From Tillus elongatus (lineage: Eukaryota > Arthropoda > Insecta > Coleoptera > Cleridae), in NCBI GenBank assembly GCA_964006375.1, contig OZ023263.1, forward strand, positions 134,644,454-134,708,453: DNA of 64,000 nt, read 5' to 3'. Below are positions 31,571 to 45,800 of this stretch, in pieces. The notes beneath the pieces were generated by a model that saw only the letters and a list, made by a program, of their open reading frames with translations, did no database searches and was not told where the DNA came from. Made by a program: the position numbers and the translations under genes. The first letter of the stretch is position 1, and each line of letters opens with the position of its first letter.

Positions 31571-31860
31571 AAATGTTAAAATGTGATAACTATAGCTTAT
31601 GTATAAATAGGTAGGGGTGGAGCATGAGATATGCCCTCGTAAAACATGACTTTGTTTAGTCTTCCTTACATTTGTAAATTATTTCCTAAAAGACTAAATG
31701 TATTCTTTTATTATAATAATTATTTTAATGTTAAAATATGATAACTATAGCGTATTTATAAATAGGTAGCATGAGATCTGCACTTGTAAAACACGCTTTT
31801 GTTTACTCTTCCTTAATTTGTAAATTATTTTCTAAAAGACTAAATGAATGAGCTATTTTG
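31571..31860. repeat. Tandem duplication, about 158-bp unit
   Basis: GTTAAAATGTGATAACTATAG at 31,573 recurs, with changes, at 31,731, followed by similar sequence to CTAAATG. It lies just upstream of the exon candidate at 31.9 kb. Confidence 0.65.
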
Positions 31861-31894
31861 TTATTATAATTATTTTACAGCCTTGTTGTTTCAG

Positions 31895-32158
31895 GAAAAA
31901 CGATTTCTGGAGCTTTGCAAGCAAGAAAAATCTTTAATTGAGAAAATCAGACCTTTATATGAAGCAATGAATGTTAAGTTAAAAACAGTACCCACGCTTA
32001 TCAGCACTAAGGAAAAACTTGACAAAATGAATCAAATAATGAAATTGCATAAGGACTACACAAGTTTCTGCTTCGAAGACAAAACATCAGCAAACCTAGA
32101 AAACTATTGTGCTTTTCAACATTTGTTTCGTACTAAAGACAGCGCAAAAAATGTTTGA
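31895..32158 (+). CDS. Candidate terminal exon of a host gene (unrecognised)
   Basis: An 87-codon frame following a good acceptor (TTGTTTCAG, AG at 31,893-31,894; another at 31,879-31,880). It encodes a charged helical segment ('EKRFLELCKQEKSLIEKIRP', 'ISTKEKLDKMNQIMKLHKDY') and ends at TGA 32,156-32,158. Composition looks like coding sequence for a coiled-coil protein, unlike the surrounding repeats. I do not recognise the family. No upstream partner exon can be named. It could be a chance frame or a gene relic. Confidence 0.35.
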   Translation, partial: EKRFLELCKQEKSLIEKIRPLYEAMNVKLKTVPTLISTKEKLDKMNQIMKLHKDYTSFCFEDKTSANLENYCAFQHLFRTKDSAKNV

Positions 32159-32758
32159 CTTACAAAGCACGACTTATAAATTGTTGACATTTAAGAAAAA
32201 AATATTGTATAGTGTTACATTTTTTAATTAATTAAATAGATACAGTGATGTTATTTTTAAAGATAAAATTGAATATAGTATTGTAACGTGTTACACATTT
32301 CTATTAACCATGGAGGTTATTTTAGTGTATATGATCTCATATTGCTTTGTTGAAATGTAACCTTGAACTGTAAGGGACCCCACATGAATGGCAAGTTTTC
32401 AATAGAGAGATGTGGCTTGACAGGAGATGCTGTCTTTTTCTTACCTGTTAGCTTTATAGCAATATTTAACTTTTTTTTTTTTTATACTGTTAGCGTTAGC
32501 AAGCGTTGTAATCTAGGAATAAACCAAAACCAGGCAGAAAGGAAAATTATACAAATATTGCAAATTAGCCTTATTTCTGTGTGAGTGTGACAGAGATATC
32601 CACTCCTTTTATTGTCCATCTCATTTGTGCCTCAGAAAATTGATATTGAATGCACTGCTGGGTCTCTTCCAGTGTAAATTACATTTCAATGTATTGCTTC
32701 ATTCCATTGAGTCACATTTTATTCTATGGTTCGAGACGACTGGACAGTTAGTTGAAAG
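32159..32758. other. AT-rich DNA, no gene seen
   Basis: Possibly 3' untranslated sequence of the exon candidate; ATTAAA/AATAAA-like hexamers occur but none is decisive. Confidence 0.4.
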
Positions 32759-33930
32759 TAGGCATGTCAAGTATATGTAGTTTTGAATATTGGTATTATT
32801 CGTTACTTATGTGAAGAGTATTCGTTACCTTTACTTTCACTACGCGCATGCGCCAGAGTAACTGGTTATAGTAACTGGAACTACATACAATAACTACCTA
32901 CCTAGACAATCTTAGGTTGAATTGGCAAGAATACACGAGTATTGATTTAGCAAATACGTAACATTATTTATAAAACCCTAAGTACCTAATTTGAACAAAA
33001 ATTGTATTTCATTCACCTCGGTAAATTGTTTCATGGTTTAAATTATAATTTGATGTAATCTCATGTTATACATAAAAGTAGAAAAATATATATATTGTTT
33101 CGCTGATCCTTGATGTTATTTCATTTTCAAATATAAATAATAAGACAATTGAATATTTGATTTTTACTATGCATTCCAATTTTTATATCTGTAGGTGCTA
33201 GATCTAAGGAAATGCTGTCATATAATAATAATATAATATATACTTAGTGTGCATATTTTAGTCATTTATTTCCCTATATTATTCAATAGAGAAGATGCCC
33301 ATATAAAAAATAATCTGTGATGTAAATCCAATTCAAACGTAAATAATAATACAAATCGGTATTTGATTCTGTAGTAATTACTACTACTGCATTTTACTTT
33401 TATATCTGAAGAACCTACATTTAACTAAAAGCTTTATATTATAATTATATAGTGAATATTGTAATAATGTGTTTTATCACTATATAATTATATAAATATC
33501 TTCCTTCATTATTTAAATTCTTAAAATTATAATACCATACCAGCCTAAAATTCTTGCCTTGTAACTTAAAAGGAAGGGATGGGCATTCTTGATTAAAACT
33601 GACTGTCCATTAGACTTGTGGTCGCATAACTTCCATGCATTTTCTTATGGACGCAAGCGATATTCGTTCTTATTCATGTGCCAATACCAATACTGACCCG
33701 AAGCGATCGCCGGGTGCATTATACTTTACTAAATACTTGAGTACCGGATGCTCAGTGTGAGATCCGAGAATCGGAGAGACTTGTAACATTTAGTAACTAG
33801 AGTAAGGAAATCAAAAGTAACAATTTGGTAACTAGAGTAACAAATACTCTTACGAATGAATACTCTGAACTTTCAATACTTTTAAGTAATGGATACTCAG
33901 TAACAAATAGTTACAATATTGACAGGCCTA
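32759..33930. mobile_element. Non-autonomous hAT-type element (1.17 kb)
   Basis: Left end TAGGCATGTCAAGTAT, right end (reverse complement) TAGGCCTGTCAATATTG. Flanked by near-identical 8-bp target duplications, GTTGAAAG (32,751-32,758) and GTTTAAAG (33,931-33,938), the hAT hallmark. Both ends carry repeated AGTAAC/GTTACT motifs within 150 bp, likely transposase-binding subterminal repeats. No transposase frame inside. Confidence 0.75.
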
Positions 33931-34039
33931 GTTTAAAGTTGCTTTGTAATGTCAATTGTCTTTGAATACTATAAATACCTGATATACCAGAAAGCATACT
34001 CTTTTCCCATTAAAATTTAATTTACTGGTGTGTAAAGAA

Positions 34040-34200
34040 GAGTATGTGGAAAATAAGGTCCATTGCGTTGTCTCGTTCTTAGTAGAGGAGTTGGACTGTC
34101 CCTAATGGGGACTCGCTCCTAGTAGATGAGCCAAAAAGTTCCTACTGGGGAGGTCAACCGTTCCTAATAGGGGGGCTAGCTTCTTACTCTAGCCCCAGTT
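34040..34200. repeat. Short imperfect tandem repeat
   Basis: GTCCCTAATGGGGA, GTTCCTACTGGGGA and GTTCCTAATAGGGG follow each other at roughly 30-50-bp intervals, with CTCGYTCYTAGTAGA between the first ones. Confidence 0.5.
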
Positions 34201-34845
34201 TTAGTACAGTAGTCTCACCAGCTCTGTGTGGTTTAATCATACTACAAGCAACCAGCTTTGAAAGTAACTTCATTTAAATCTTTAAGCCTTGCCATTAATT
34301 ATCATTTTCTTTAAAAGTAAACTCATTTTTATTGTAAACTGATTGATTTTATCACAAACTTTATAAACCCAATCAATCTCTCTGTTTATTGTCATATACA
34401 AATTTTCACAGCAAAATTTAATTACACTTGCCAACGTGCTGCTCTAGCTTCTTGTAGCATTTAGAGCTTTTTGTATGTGTTGTGGCGCTGACAGAGAGGT
34501 TTCGGATATATATTTATAGGCGAACTAAATCACATGATTTTTAAGTGATAGTTTTACTTGAAAGAATTTCTATAAATTGTATTGTTATTGTAAATGTTTT
34601 TTGAATGCAACATATAATATCTAGTAAGCCTCTTGTTTATTGTAACGCTGCTCCATTTGTTTTTCTTTCTCTTGGTTTACATTTATGGGTATCCTATTGT
34701 CCTTAATATATCTTATATTTTGAAAATAGTTTGCAGAAATAAATTCTTTATCGCATTATGTTATTTTCTTTACAATATTAAAGTTATTTTGCCAGCAGTT
34801 AATTTGTACATGTATCTTCTTTTATCTCTATTGGGTGATATGTTT
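34201..34845. other. AT-rich intergenic DNA, no gene seen
   Basis: An open frame at 34,633-34,881 is hydrophobic only because of T-rich sequence; no support. Confidence 0.5.
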
Positions 34846-35703
34846 TATTTTGTATCTTATGATTTATCATGTTCATGCTGAGACCATTATTTTATGTTGT
34901 GGATGTGTGGATGGAGGTGTGCGCAACTTAGAAATTTCGAACTGGACCTTTGGTTCAAAAAATTGTATGTGCCGGCAATGTTAAAATAGTTCGAAGTTTG
35001 TTGTTCAAAAACTTCACAATTAAACATCACTGGCATTGAAAGCTGCCCCAGATAGCGAAGTTGTAACCTAGTAGCAGCCTCGTTAAGTCGGTTGCAGTGT
35101 TTTAAACTCTCTATCGGCCACATTGAGTCTGTAGCTTAATTTGGGGAGATTTCACTAATGCTTGTTTTTGTCAGTTGGTGGGACACATTGAGACCTGACA
35201 GAGCCATTTAACAACCACATTTTTTTTATATATTCTAGGATCCCAACGCCTTTGGTTACAACATTTGTATGTGTATTGTATTTTTATTTTGTATCTTATG
35301 TTTTATCATGTTCTTGCTGAGACCATTATTTTTTGTTGTGGATGTGTGGATGGAGGTGTGCGCAACTTAAAAATTTCAAACTGGACCTTTGGTTCAAAAA
35401 ATTGTATGTGCCAGCAATGTTAAAATAGTTGGAAGTTTGTTGTTCAAAAACTTCAAAATTAAACATCACTGGCATTGAAAGCTGCCCCGGATAGCGAAGT
35501 TGTAACCCAGTAGCGGCCTCGTTAAGTCGGTTGCAGTGTTTTAAACTCTCTATCGGCCACATTGAGTCTGTAGCTTAATTTGAGGAGATTTCACTAATGC
35601 TTGTTTTTGTCAGTTGGTTGGACACATTGAGACCTGACAGCCATTTAACAACCACAAATTTTTTTATATATCCTAGGATCCCAACGCCTTTGGTTACAAC
35701 ATT
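34846..35703. repeat. Tandem duplication, 439-bp unit
   Basis: Units start TTTATTTTGTATCTTATG at 34,846 and 35,285 and both end with GGATCCCAACGCCTTTGG. A few percent diverged. Sequence related to the second half, in reverse orientation, lies at 54,830-55,100, so the unit derives from a dispersed repeat. Confidence 0.75.
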
Positions 35704-36046
35704 ATGATGGCAACGTTCTAAAGCAATCGCTAATGTAATTTTTCAGAATTTGTCGGTAATTGCAGTTTGCCTTCCGGTAATACTAGGTTGAACATCCTTC
35801 ATTTCACAATGAGGCAAAACAAAATTAAATATTCTCAATCAATACACAGTTAAAATTTCAAGTGGTATTATATAAGCATAATCATGCTCAACTTTAACCC
35901 CCTCAATCTAAAAGACTTAAAACTGCCTTGATAATATCAAACAACAAAAAGTATATATAATTGAGCTTAGCTATAAATGTAGAAATAACAAGCTTTCAAT
36001 GTACTTTTTTGTTTTTGATTCAATGTTGACCCATCTTCAGAAGAGT
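35704..36046. other. Intergenic, no gene seen
   Basis: Nothing recognised between the 439-bp repeats and the segmental duplication. Confidence 0.5.
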
Positions 36047-38224
36047 CCAGTAGTTTTGAGCGACACCGCCTAAATGTTTGCAGCCCTCCATACACCCACT
36101 TTTTAATAAGGATATTCAATAGTAGATTGGTCGACTGTAATGTGTAATGTATTCCCTTGGTAGGCGTGGTTTAGCTCGAGTAGCTCTAGTCTGAACTGAA
36201 ATAGGCAAACAGTTTTGCGGCATTGTGTTTTGATATAGTATATACCAATGCATGAATATATACTATTTTTTTGTCTCGTAGGGTCATTTAGATTCACTAA
36301 TTACGTATATAAATAAGAAAACTCAAATTACCGCTACCTATTGCAAGTAAAAAGAGAAGTAAATTAAAGTTAAAAAAATACAATATATTTTTTAGGATTT
36401 CTAAGTCCATTTTTAGGGAGACCTACAAGCCAAACAAAGCTTTTTTCGATATGTGAAGAAAAAAAAGGCTCCTGTGAGAGTTGTCCGAACGTACTGAATT
36501 TCAATTATTATCTTTAGCATATGCGCAATAGTAGCGAATTTTCATAAAAAACTTGTTTTCATTAATCTGCAAGTTAAAATAGTAAGTAAGTATTGAAAAA
36601 AAGTATACAGGTAACGTGTTTTTGCAACGAATGTTCATAAATATATTTGAAAAGATATAAGTCAATTTCCCATTATTGAGTTAAAATCTTGACTTTTAAT
36701 ATTTAACAGTACAATTAAGCGTCTATAATTGAGCAGCATTGGGTACCTACAATATTTTATAAAAATAAAACGTAAATATTTAAGCCTGACTGCCTTTTGG
36801 ATAAGAGCATTTCAATTCATACCTTTATCTGTCAATAATTGTCACATTATTAAGCAGATTTTTTTTTTGTTAATAATTATTAAAAGTCAAAAAAGGCACA
36901 TCTTAGTGTATACTGCACCACAAATATCAAAGAAACATCTTACAATAAAATGTAATAAAAAAAGGTACTGAGCATGGCTTAACCGAAATATAAGGTGAGG
37001 ATTGAAACAGCTGGGATGTCTGTTGTGGAGAATATATCAGTCAATAAAACCGTCCGGATCGCTTGGCGCCAATTTCAAAATGAAGTATGAGTCCCGCTAT
37101 CTCATACGTTTTGTAATTGACGAGGCAAATTAATTACACAACTGTTTTAAGTCTGTGCCTTTAATTTGTAGATTTTTTTAGAGTTGATTTGTTTGTTAGT
37201 TAGTGTAATAGAAACATATATCAGCGTATAATGCGTTATTATTTACTATATTTGCCAAGTAAAGCAGCATAAGAATATGATGACTGTGGAGAAAAGAGTA
37301 GGTAGGTAGGTACTTATATCATGGAAACAACTATTAAACTATTAACCAATGTCAAAGTTTGTTGTGAAAGTGTAGGTAAATTATTTGTAATGTCAGACAT
37401 CTGTAATGAAAAATTAAGTATCAAATTATTATCTTTACCAAATTCCAAACTACATTTAGATCGTTAGAGTAGGCCTATAAAAAGTTCGCAATTTGTTTCC
37501 AGATTTTGATGGCTTACTAGAATTATTTGTGAACACTGTCTATTTTCAGCGGTTAGTGCTCAAAATTGAAAACAACCTTTTAATGGAATGAAATGTAACA
37601 TTAAGTAACTACTTAATGATTCAGTTAGGTATAAGAAAAAACTTCAGCGTGATGTCAGGACAACTCCAGGCGAAACCTTGTTCTTGTTTTAGACTTGCTC
37701 GTGCATTTATTTGATTTATTTTCTATTTTCAAAACAAAAAGAAATCATTGCCCTTGAATAATATAATTTTAAATTTCGTGCGTCTTTGTACCTATGCTAC
37801 TTGACTTTCTAATATTGGCCAAATCGCCTTCCAAAACACTAGTCTTACCAATGACATAATAGATAGGTCTATGAGCCTGACTTTGATTTCTAAAAAACCT
37901 AACGCGTTTGTGCCATGTTGCCAAATGTAAAACTTATCTAGCGTCTTTCAGTTTTTGCTGTTTTTGAAATACTAAATTTGGTATTCTTCTGGCAGCTAAT
38001 TTATAGTAAAAAAATTAAGTTTGAATAAGCTAATTGTTCTTTTACTCAAAAACATCAAATTTGCGATGATAGTATTATAATCTTTATACTAGAAACCAAT
38101 GTACAAAATTTCATTCAAATAGCTTTATATTTTTTCGAAAAAACGAGGTCCCATTTACCTGGCGAATGAACTTATTCAAGCAATTTGTACAAATAATATA
38201 CCTGCAGAGACATAAATATCATAG

Positions 38225-38332
<108 letters not shown>

Positions 38333-38793
38333 CGGTAAGTCAACGAAATGATAAAGTACGGCGTTGCGCCCTATACTAATAGTATAGATATAATTAGATT
38401 ATGCTTCCGCCTGCCTAAAGCACATATTTAGAAAACATTTATCAATAAGCAACCTGCCCCAGCGGTCCGTCGCGAGCTTAACATAAGTTTTTAAATAGGA
38501 CACGGCATTTTTTAATTCATTGCTACCATTCTCTCTAAAATTTCTCTATCTATTGACCAATAATATCGTATATGTTATATATGGACCGTTTCCTAAATAT
38601 GTAACTTTCTCAATTATTTTCTCTCAAAATCGTTATAAAACACAATTGGCAGTTTTAAAACTAATATCAGGTCAATTCATTGTTTTGAAGATTTTAGAAA
38701 TAAATAGTAAACATTATTACCACACCACTCGGATCACTACTGCGATAATAAAGCTTCTATATAGTGTTCAATATCGTCCGACAAATTTGGATA

Positions 38794-38797
<4 letters not shown>

Positions 38798-38869
<72 letters not shown>
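38798..38869. repeat. (TA)n microsatellite
   Basis: Left flank ATTTGGATAACTT is shared with the tract at 47,915; right flank (TTATGAAAGGC) is not. Confidence 0.95.
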
Positions 38870-38871
<2 letters not shown>

Positions 38872-39330
38872 GAAAGGCAATCTGCTCACTCCTTAAAGCG
38901 GTGGCTAAGGGTAGGTTTAGTTGTAGCTCGATTACGAGGCCTCAATCTGCCTACCCCCAAATCCCGCCAGTGATCGTCTCTTAGGTATCAGCACAGTATA
39001 AGGGAGACCTTAGATTTCATATTTTCTTAACTTCTTGAAAATGGCTCCAAAACAGGAGCCAGAACGTCGAGTTTTAGTAAATTCTAGACGTACTTCAACC
39101 CAAGAACCAAGTATATCTCACACTAATGACTGCGGAAACCTTTCTGTATAAAGTTTGAAAGTGAACCCGCATACAGGTTTTATGGGAAGGGGGTAGTTCT
39201 CATTCATTTTAGGAATTTTTTTCAAAATTGTAATGCAGTGGCTTTGAAATAATGAGCCAAACCACCTTCTAAAGACTTACCGACTATATTAAAAGCCTTT
39301 ATTTTTCGAGTTATCGTCGTGACACTAATA

Positions 39331-39450
<120 letters not shown>

Positions 39451-40254
39451 TATATGTATATGTATCCATCTGATAAATCCAAAAATAATTAACCAATTTC
39501 GATGAAACACAGCAAGTGCCTTTTTTTATTAATGGCTTGGATCAGATCGTTAGCCAGTAAAATCGGGCAGGGTTTTCCGGGAAAATGTTGAGTTTTGTTT
39601 AGAAAAAAAAATTCTCCGAAAATTACAAAACTGTTTTAATGAAATTTAATGAATATTTTTCCTTGGAAGGGACCGTAGTACGTACTAAAATTCAACTTTC
39701 TACGTTTATAGAAAATTGAGTTATTCAAATTTTGAATTTTCATTCGAAAAAATTTTTTCTCCGAAAATTACAGTTATTTTAATTAAATTTAGTGGTTATA
39801 TTGCCTTAGGAAAGATCTTACAACATACCAAAATTAAACTTTTTAAGTTAATAGAAAATTGAGTTATTCACATTTGAAGCATTTAATAAAAATTCACTAC
39901 CATAACGCAACTGCTGCGTCCATACTTCTATAAGATATAACTAAACCACACCATAATAAACCAGCTATTATGTTCTGACTACACTGTTATACAGAACAGT
40001 TATTTAGGGTCGAAGACGGCAGGTAGCAGGTAGGCATTTACGATCGTTTGATGGCCTTGTATACATGTGTTGGCTTTTATTTCGAACATCCTTCTAAATC
40101 AGCCATTGCCCTTAGAAATAAATAAGCAGGTAGGTTAACTTAAAAACGCAGGCTTTATTATAATATAAACTCGTATTTGCTCAGGGCTTCAACTTTGTTT
40201 TTTCAAAAGATAAAATAACTATATATAAATAACAAAATAAATAGGCAAGGGTTC

Positions 40255-40560
40255 CATTGAATGTTACGCAGATGACATGATAGCGATATTATTAGAAACG
40301 GAAAAAGAATTACAAAGGATGTTGAGTGTGCTAGATGTTGTTTTAAAAATATCAAACTAAACATCAATACGACGAAAATAAGGGTACACAAGATAAGTAG
40401 AGGACAGCGAAAATGAATACAAAGCTTAAATATGCAACAGCTTGAACAAGTAAAATGTTCATGTACTTTGAAAGTATTATTACGGATGATGATAAATTTA
40501 GCAAATTTGAGGAGAATCCCAACATTCAATAGGTAGACAACATACCTACTTTTCTGGCAG
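40255..40560 (+). pseudogene. LINE reverse transcriptase fragment (unit 1)
   Basis: Plus strand reads 'ECYADDMIAILLETEKELQR' and 'MLSVLDVV', then after a frameshift 'KNIKLNINTTKIRVHKISRG' and 'NMQQLEQVK'. This is the palm and early thumb region around the catalytic YADD box of an RTE/CR1-like LINE, 5'- and 3'-truncated and frameshifted. Inactive relic. Confidence 0.65.
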
Positions 40561-40669
40561 ATAAACATTCAAATTTGGGTCTAAGGAAATGGTTCAAGTC
40601 AAACGTAGAGCATAGCATACCGTACTAGTTTTAGTGGCTCATACACTGTTCCATGCACAAAAAATGGGA

Positions 40670-41650
40670 ACGCAGTAAGTGCGTTTTGGTAGCGAATTTT
40701 CATTAAATGCTTCAAATTTCAATAACTCAATTTGCTATTAACCTGCGCCACCCTGCATATATGTAAACAGATAAAAACTGAAACTAAACCCGGATATGGA
40801 CTCTAGGATGCCTAGCTTGCACTCATTTGAAAAAATCTTTTTAAAATTCAAAAGTTGCGGTCTCCTCATTAACGAATTTTTTCTACGAAAATTAGCTAAA
40901 AATTATAGATCGATAAACCATAAGGTTAACTAAAGCCACTGCCAAAGCATCAGAGTAAGTCTCTATTTATAATGAATATTCTGTAAACATTTATGTAAAA
41001 TGAAGGACAATGACGGTTGAAGCAAAAAATTAAGGGTTTGCAGAACCCTCTCTGCGACATTTTCTTTACATAAACCGTATTTGTTTTAGCTTGTTTGCTT
41101 AAATGTTGCCAATTTTATCGTTTCAAATCGCGACTGTGACGTTTTGAGGAAAACCCCATTTTTTCCTTTAAATGCCTATAACTTTTTTGCCTTTAAACTT
41201 ACAGACCTAAGTCGTGATTCATTCTTTATAATACAAATAAGCCTGCAAAATTTGGTTCCATTGCTTTGTTATTTCTGGAGATATAATTTTTTTCGAAAGA
41301 AAACAAAATTTTTCGGGAAAACCTTGGCCGATTTTCTTGGCTAACGAACTTAACCAAGCCACTCGCAAAATGAAGGTACATATGGAATTTGATCAAAATT
41401 GGCCCATTATTTTTTGAGTTATCGGTGTGATACAATCTAAAAGTCGGGATCTCCTCATTAGTGAATTTTTTTAAAAGAAAATTCACTAATAAACTAAAGC
41501 TTCTGCTCATATACACAATCCTCAAGAATATAGGATAAACTAAGTGAAGATTGGAACATGTGATGAGCACTGATAAGTACACTCGGAGAACCAAAACCAC
41601 CGCAACACATTTTTAAAGCCGAAACGATCGTTTCACTAACAAATACCTAA
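40670..41650. repeat. Dispersed repeat family copy (unit 1)
   Basis: From GCAGTAAGTGCGTTTTGGTAG to ACGATCGTTTCACTAAC; duplicated in unit 2 at 49,195-50,600 and related to 321-1,089. It lacks the inner 430-bp block that unit 2 has after GCTATTAACCT. No coding capacity. Confidence 0.6.
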
Positions 41651-42844
41651 TGATAATCTGCTACTGGAATGTTGTAATGCATGGGAAGTAAAGTTGTACT
41701 TGACCAGCAGGTTACAAAGAGAATGGAACTTTTCCCCTTTCACAAGTATGTGTCTTTCAAATAATGTTATCCGAAAGTTATTATGTTGCAGTGCTATGTT
41801 CAATAAAGCTTTTCCTCTTTCATTAAGCATTATATTCTCCATCCTCTTCCACATAGCATACTTATTAACATTTCTGACATATTCCATGTCTACATTTCAA
41901 ATACATATGAATTGATGAACATTTACATCAGGTCCAAATTAAAATGTTTATCAGTGTGAAGACAAGGCTTTTTGTTTATTAAATGGTTACTTTGCCATCG
42001 CGATCCTTCTTGCCAGTTCTCATTGTATCATTAACAGTAATAATACTTTTAAGGGAGTCCAGGAGTTTTGAGCGACACTGCCTCTATGTTTGCAACCCTC
42101 CATACACGTACTTACATAATAAGAATCTTCAATAGTAGATTGGTCGACTGTAATGTGTAATGTATTCCCTTGATAGGCGTGGTTTAGCTCGAGTAGCTCT
42201 AGTCAGAACTGAAATAGGCAAACAGTTTTGCGGCATTGTGTTTTGATATAGTATATACCAATGCATGAATATATTATATTATTTAGTCTCGTGGGGTCAT
42301 TTAGATTCACTAATTACGTATATAAATGAGAAAGCTCAAATTACCGCTACCTATTCCAAGTAAAAAGAGAAGTAAATTAAACTTTAAAAAAATACAATAT
42401 ATTTTTTAGGATTTCTAAGTCCATTTTTAGGGAGACCTAAAAGCCAAACAAAGTTTTTTGCGATATGTGAAGAAAAAACAAGGCTCCTGTGAGAGTTGTC
42501 CGAACGCGCTGAATTTCAATTATTATCTTTAGCAAATGCGCAATAGTAGCGAATTTTCATAAAAACTTATTTTCATAAATCTGCAAGTTAAAATAGTAAG
42601 TAAGTATTGAAAAAAAGTAAGCAGGCAACGCGTTTTTGCAGCGAATGTTCATAAATATATTTGAAATGTTATAATAAGTCAATTTCCCATTATTAAGCTA
42701 AAATCTTAACTTTTAATATTTAACAGTACAATTAAGTGTCTATAATTGAGCAACATTGGGTACCTACAATATTTTATAAAAATAAAACGTAAATATTTAA
42801 GTCTAACTGCCTTTTGAATAAGTAGCAGGTTTAGCAAAAGTAAG

Positions 42845-45800
42845 TAGGGGAGGGTGGGCCACAGTGAGACAAAAAATACATATTTCAAAATAAAAAGTTT
42901 TATTTTATTTATATCATCAAAACAAATGAACAGATATATATGTTTATATTTTAAGAACAAATTGTAGACTATACAGTTGTTGAAATGCGACAATAAAAAT
43001 GGCAGCAATTTTTTATAAAAATAATATTTCTGTCTCACTGTGGCCCGAGGTAAGGGGTACAATGAGACTACCTAAAAATATTACTGTTTTGACAGTTTTA
43101 ATATAGAACAAATATAAAATCATTTGAAATACAACAGTAAATTAAACGTAAGAGGTATCAAACTAAAAAATACACAATAACACTTTCAGCAGATTTCCAA
43201 AGTGTCCAGATTGACAGAAAATTTAATTAAACGACCTTGTCGCTTGGTGCGTCCAGTAGGCTGCGGAGGTGGCAAAATTGCTTTAATGTCAGATAAGTGA
43301 ACAAAAGCGTCATCAGGAATAATTGGAAAAATTTGTCAAACTAAAGTAATTTTTATCTCTTACAAATTTAAAAATTTTGGTGAAAATATGGGTTGCTTGG
43401 AAAGAATAGCAGTGAGAAAGACATTATGGAATAGCAGAGATTTATGGTAAATGAAGGTGATGGTTGAAGTGTTAGAAGGTGCGAAATAGAAGAGAAAAAA
43501 GAATTTAAGTTTAGTACGTCAAAATCTGAAGTTTATTGAATTTAGTGTCGGACTGTCAAACTATGTAGGATTCAACCTTCTAAATTATGTTATATGATAC
43601 ACCACAAGTTGCATAAGACTTATTGTATTAACATAATGTATAATTTTTGCCAATAAACAATAATAATAAAAAAAAATCTAAACATTTTGTACTTCTCAGA
43701 TAGCTCACCTCAATCTCACTTTTGTTGTCAATAACCTTGGCTATGTAGTAAATTTTCTTTTTAGTAGAAAACTCCACTAGAATAAAATCTCCTACATCTG
43801 GGTTTTTGGACAACGGCTCCAAATTAATTTCATTTTCTGTTTCTGACATGTCAAAATCATCATCATTATCCGTCTCTACCTGCAAACTACCTTCACTCTC
43901 TGATTCGGATGACTGTAGTTCTTTCAATCTATTTTTCTTCTGTTTGAGACCAGACTTCTTCAGTGAATTTCTTCTAAGTTTTTCTCTTTTACTTTTATAA
44001 CTAACAATTCAGGTGTGTCAGTCATTATGGCACTTTTTCCTTTAGTTCGCCTCTTCCTTTCTAGTTTCAGTTCCTTGGCTTTTGGAAAACCAACTAATTC
44101 TTCTGGAGTAATGAATCTTTTAGAAGGTGGTGTAGTGGGAGTAGGCGTGACAGATCGATTGGGCTCATCGTCTGAAGCATGACTTGGTCCGGTAACAGGT
44201 TGATTATTGGGCTCTGGAGGCCGTCTTAAGTTTCTATTCGTCACTTCACTACAGAGAAAGTCATCTGTAAAAATGTTTCGATCATATGGATAGATGCCTA
44301 TTTTTCTAAATCCGGCTATAATATTTTTTGGTGTCATGGACCGTTGGAAAGCTTGGCCCACACATCCCGCTATCCCATAGATATTCAAAGGCACTCCGGG
44401 ATGATTTAAAAGCCAACTATCTACAGCGGCATTATAAAAAGCTTTAAATGAATAAAAAACTGTGACATCTAATGGTTGAAGCTTATTAGAGCAGTGAGGT
44501 GGCAAAGTCACAATTGTGACTCCATTCTCTTTGGCTAGAGTTATACTTTGGACAGACAAATGACTTTCGTGATTATCCATCACTAATATACAAGGATTCT
44601 TTAGAGAACTTGCACTCTTTTTGATGAAGTGCTTGAATGTTTCAACGAATAATTCTGTGTTCATCCATCCAGAAGGATTTGCTAAGCCCAGAGTGCCTGG
44701 TGGAGCCCCAATTAACATATGTTCTTTAAATTTTTTTCTTGGAAAAATCATTACTGGAGCAAGGCTATTCCCAGCTGCATTTATGAAACAGCACGTGGTA
44801 ACTAGGGTTCCTCGTTCACCACTAGTAGCTTTATTGACTTGCTTCGTCCCTTTTTTTGCGATGATCTTTTTTGGTTTATGGACAGTTGTTGTTGCCGCCT
44901 CGTCCAAGTTATAAATCCTTGAAGGGTCTCGAAGTTTTTCAGACCTCTCCATAATTGCATAAAGGTTATCAAAGAACTTTGAAATATTATGTCGGTTGAA
45001 AGAAGTTGCTCTGGATAAGCTGCAACCCTCGGGCTGCCTGATGCTGAGTATGGGGTGTCTTTTCATGAATAAACTAAGCCAGTCGACTCCGGCTAATTTG
45101 TTTCTCCTCCAACTCTCTGGAATAGGTTTGGAATTGGCTGTAGCTAGCTCATAAGCCAAAGCGCGAACATTTTTGGTGGATTTTCCATAACACATTTTCT
45201 AACATTCCAGAATGTAATAACACAAACTTTGTTCTTCTGCCTTAGAGAATATTTGACGGGAATTGTATTTAGGGGTCATTCTAATTTTGCTTTCAGGTTG
45301 ATCTTTCTGTCTCTTAACATATCGTGCTAAAGTTTGAAATTTAACACCATTCCGTTCAGCTGCTTCACGTAGTGACAATCTTTCTACAATCACCTGCCTA
45401 ACAGCACTTTTCATTTGTTCCTCTGTGAAATTTCCTTTTTCAGTCTTTCTTTTTCTTCCTCTGGACATGATGCTAGCTATTTCAGGGAAAAAACAAGCTT
45501 TGTTAAAAAATCTTTAAATTTCTAAGTACCTACATTTAACACGGATTCATGGGCCACAATAAGACAAGTCTCATTGTGGCCCACTAAATTGTGTCTCATT
45601 GTGGCCCTAACGCAAGTCGGAATAAAATGGTTCACATTTTACTTAAAAGCGAAATTAACTCAACATAACCTAGCGCGTGATGATAAAAAAAACTTGCAGT
45701 AATTACTAAATAAAACGGCGAAAACTTAAGGCAATAGATACCACAGTTATTACATGCTAAATTGAGTATATGGAAAAAGATTACATACCCAAAATTAACG

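Noticed and set aside
34633..35562. Small hydrophobic frames and repeated 78-codon minus-strand frames near 35 kb
   Set aside because: T-rich low complexity, and a duplicated non-coding repeat with unequal conservation; no codon-position bias seen.
43628..43927. Separate small acidic gene next to the transposase
   Set aside because: Position, strand and the 'VGDFILVEF' motif fit the C-terminal tail of the pogo-type transposase after a frameshift.
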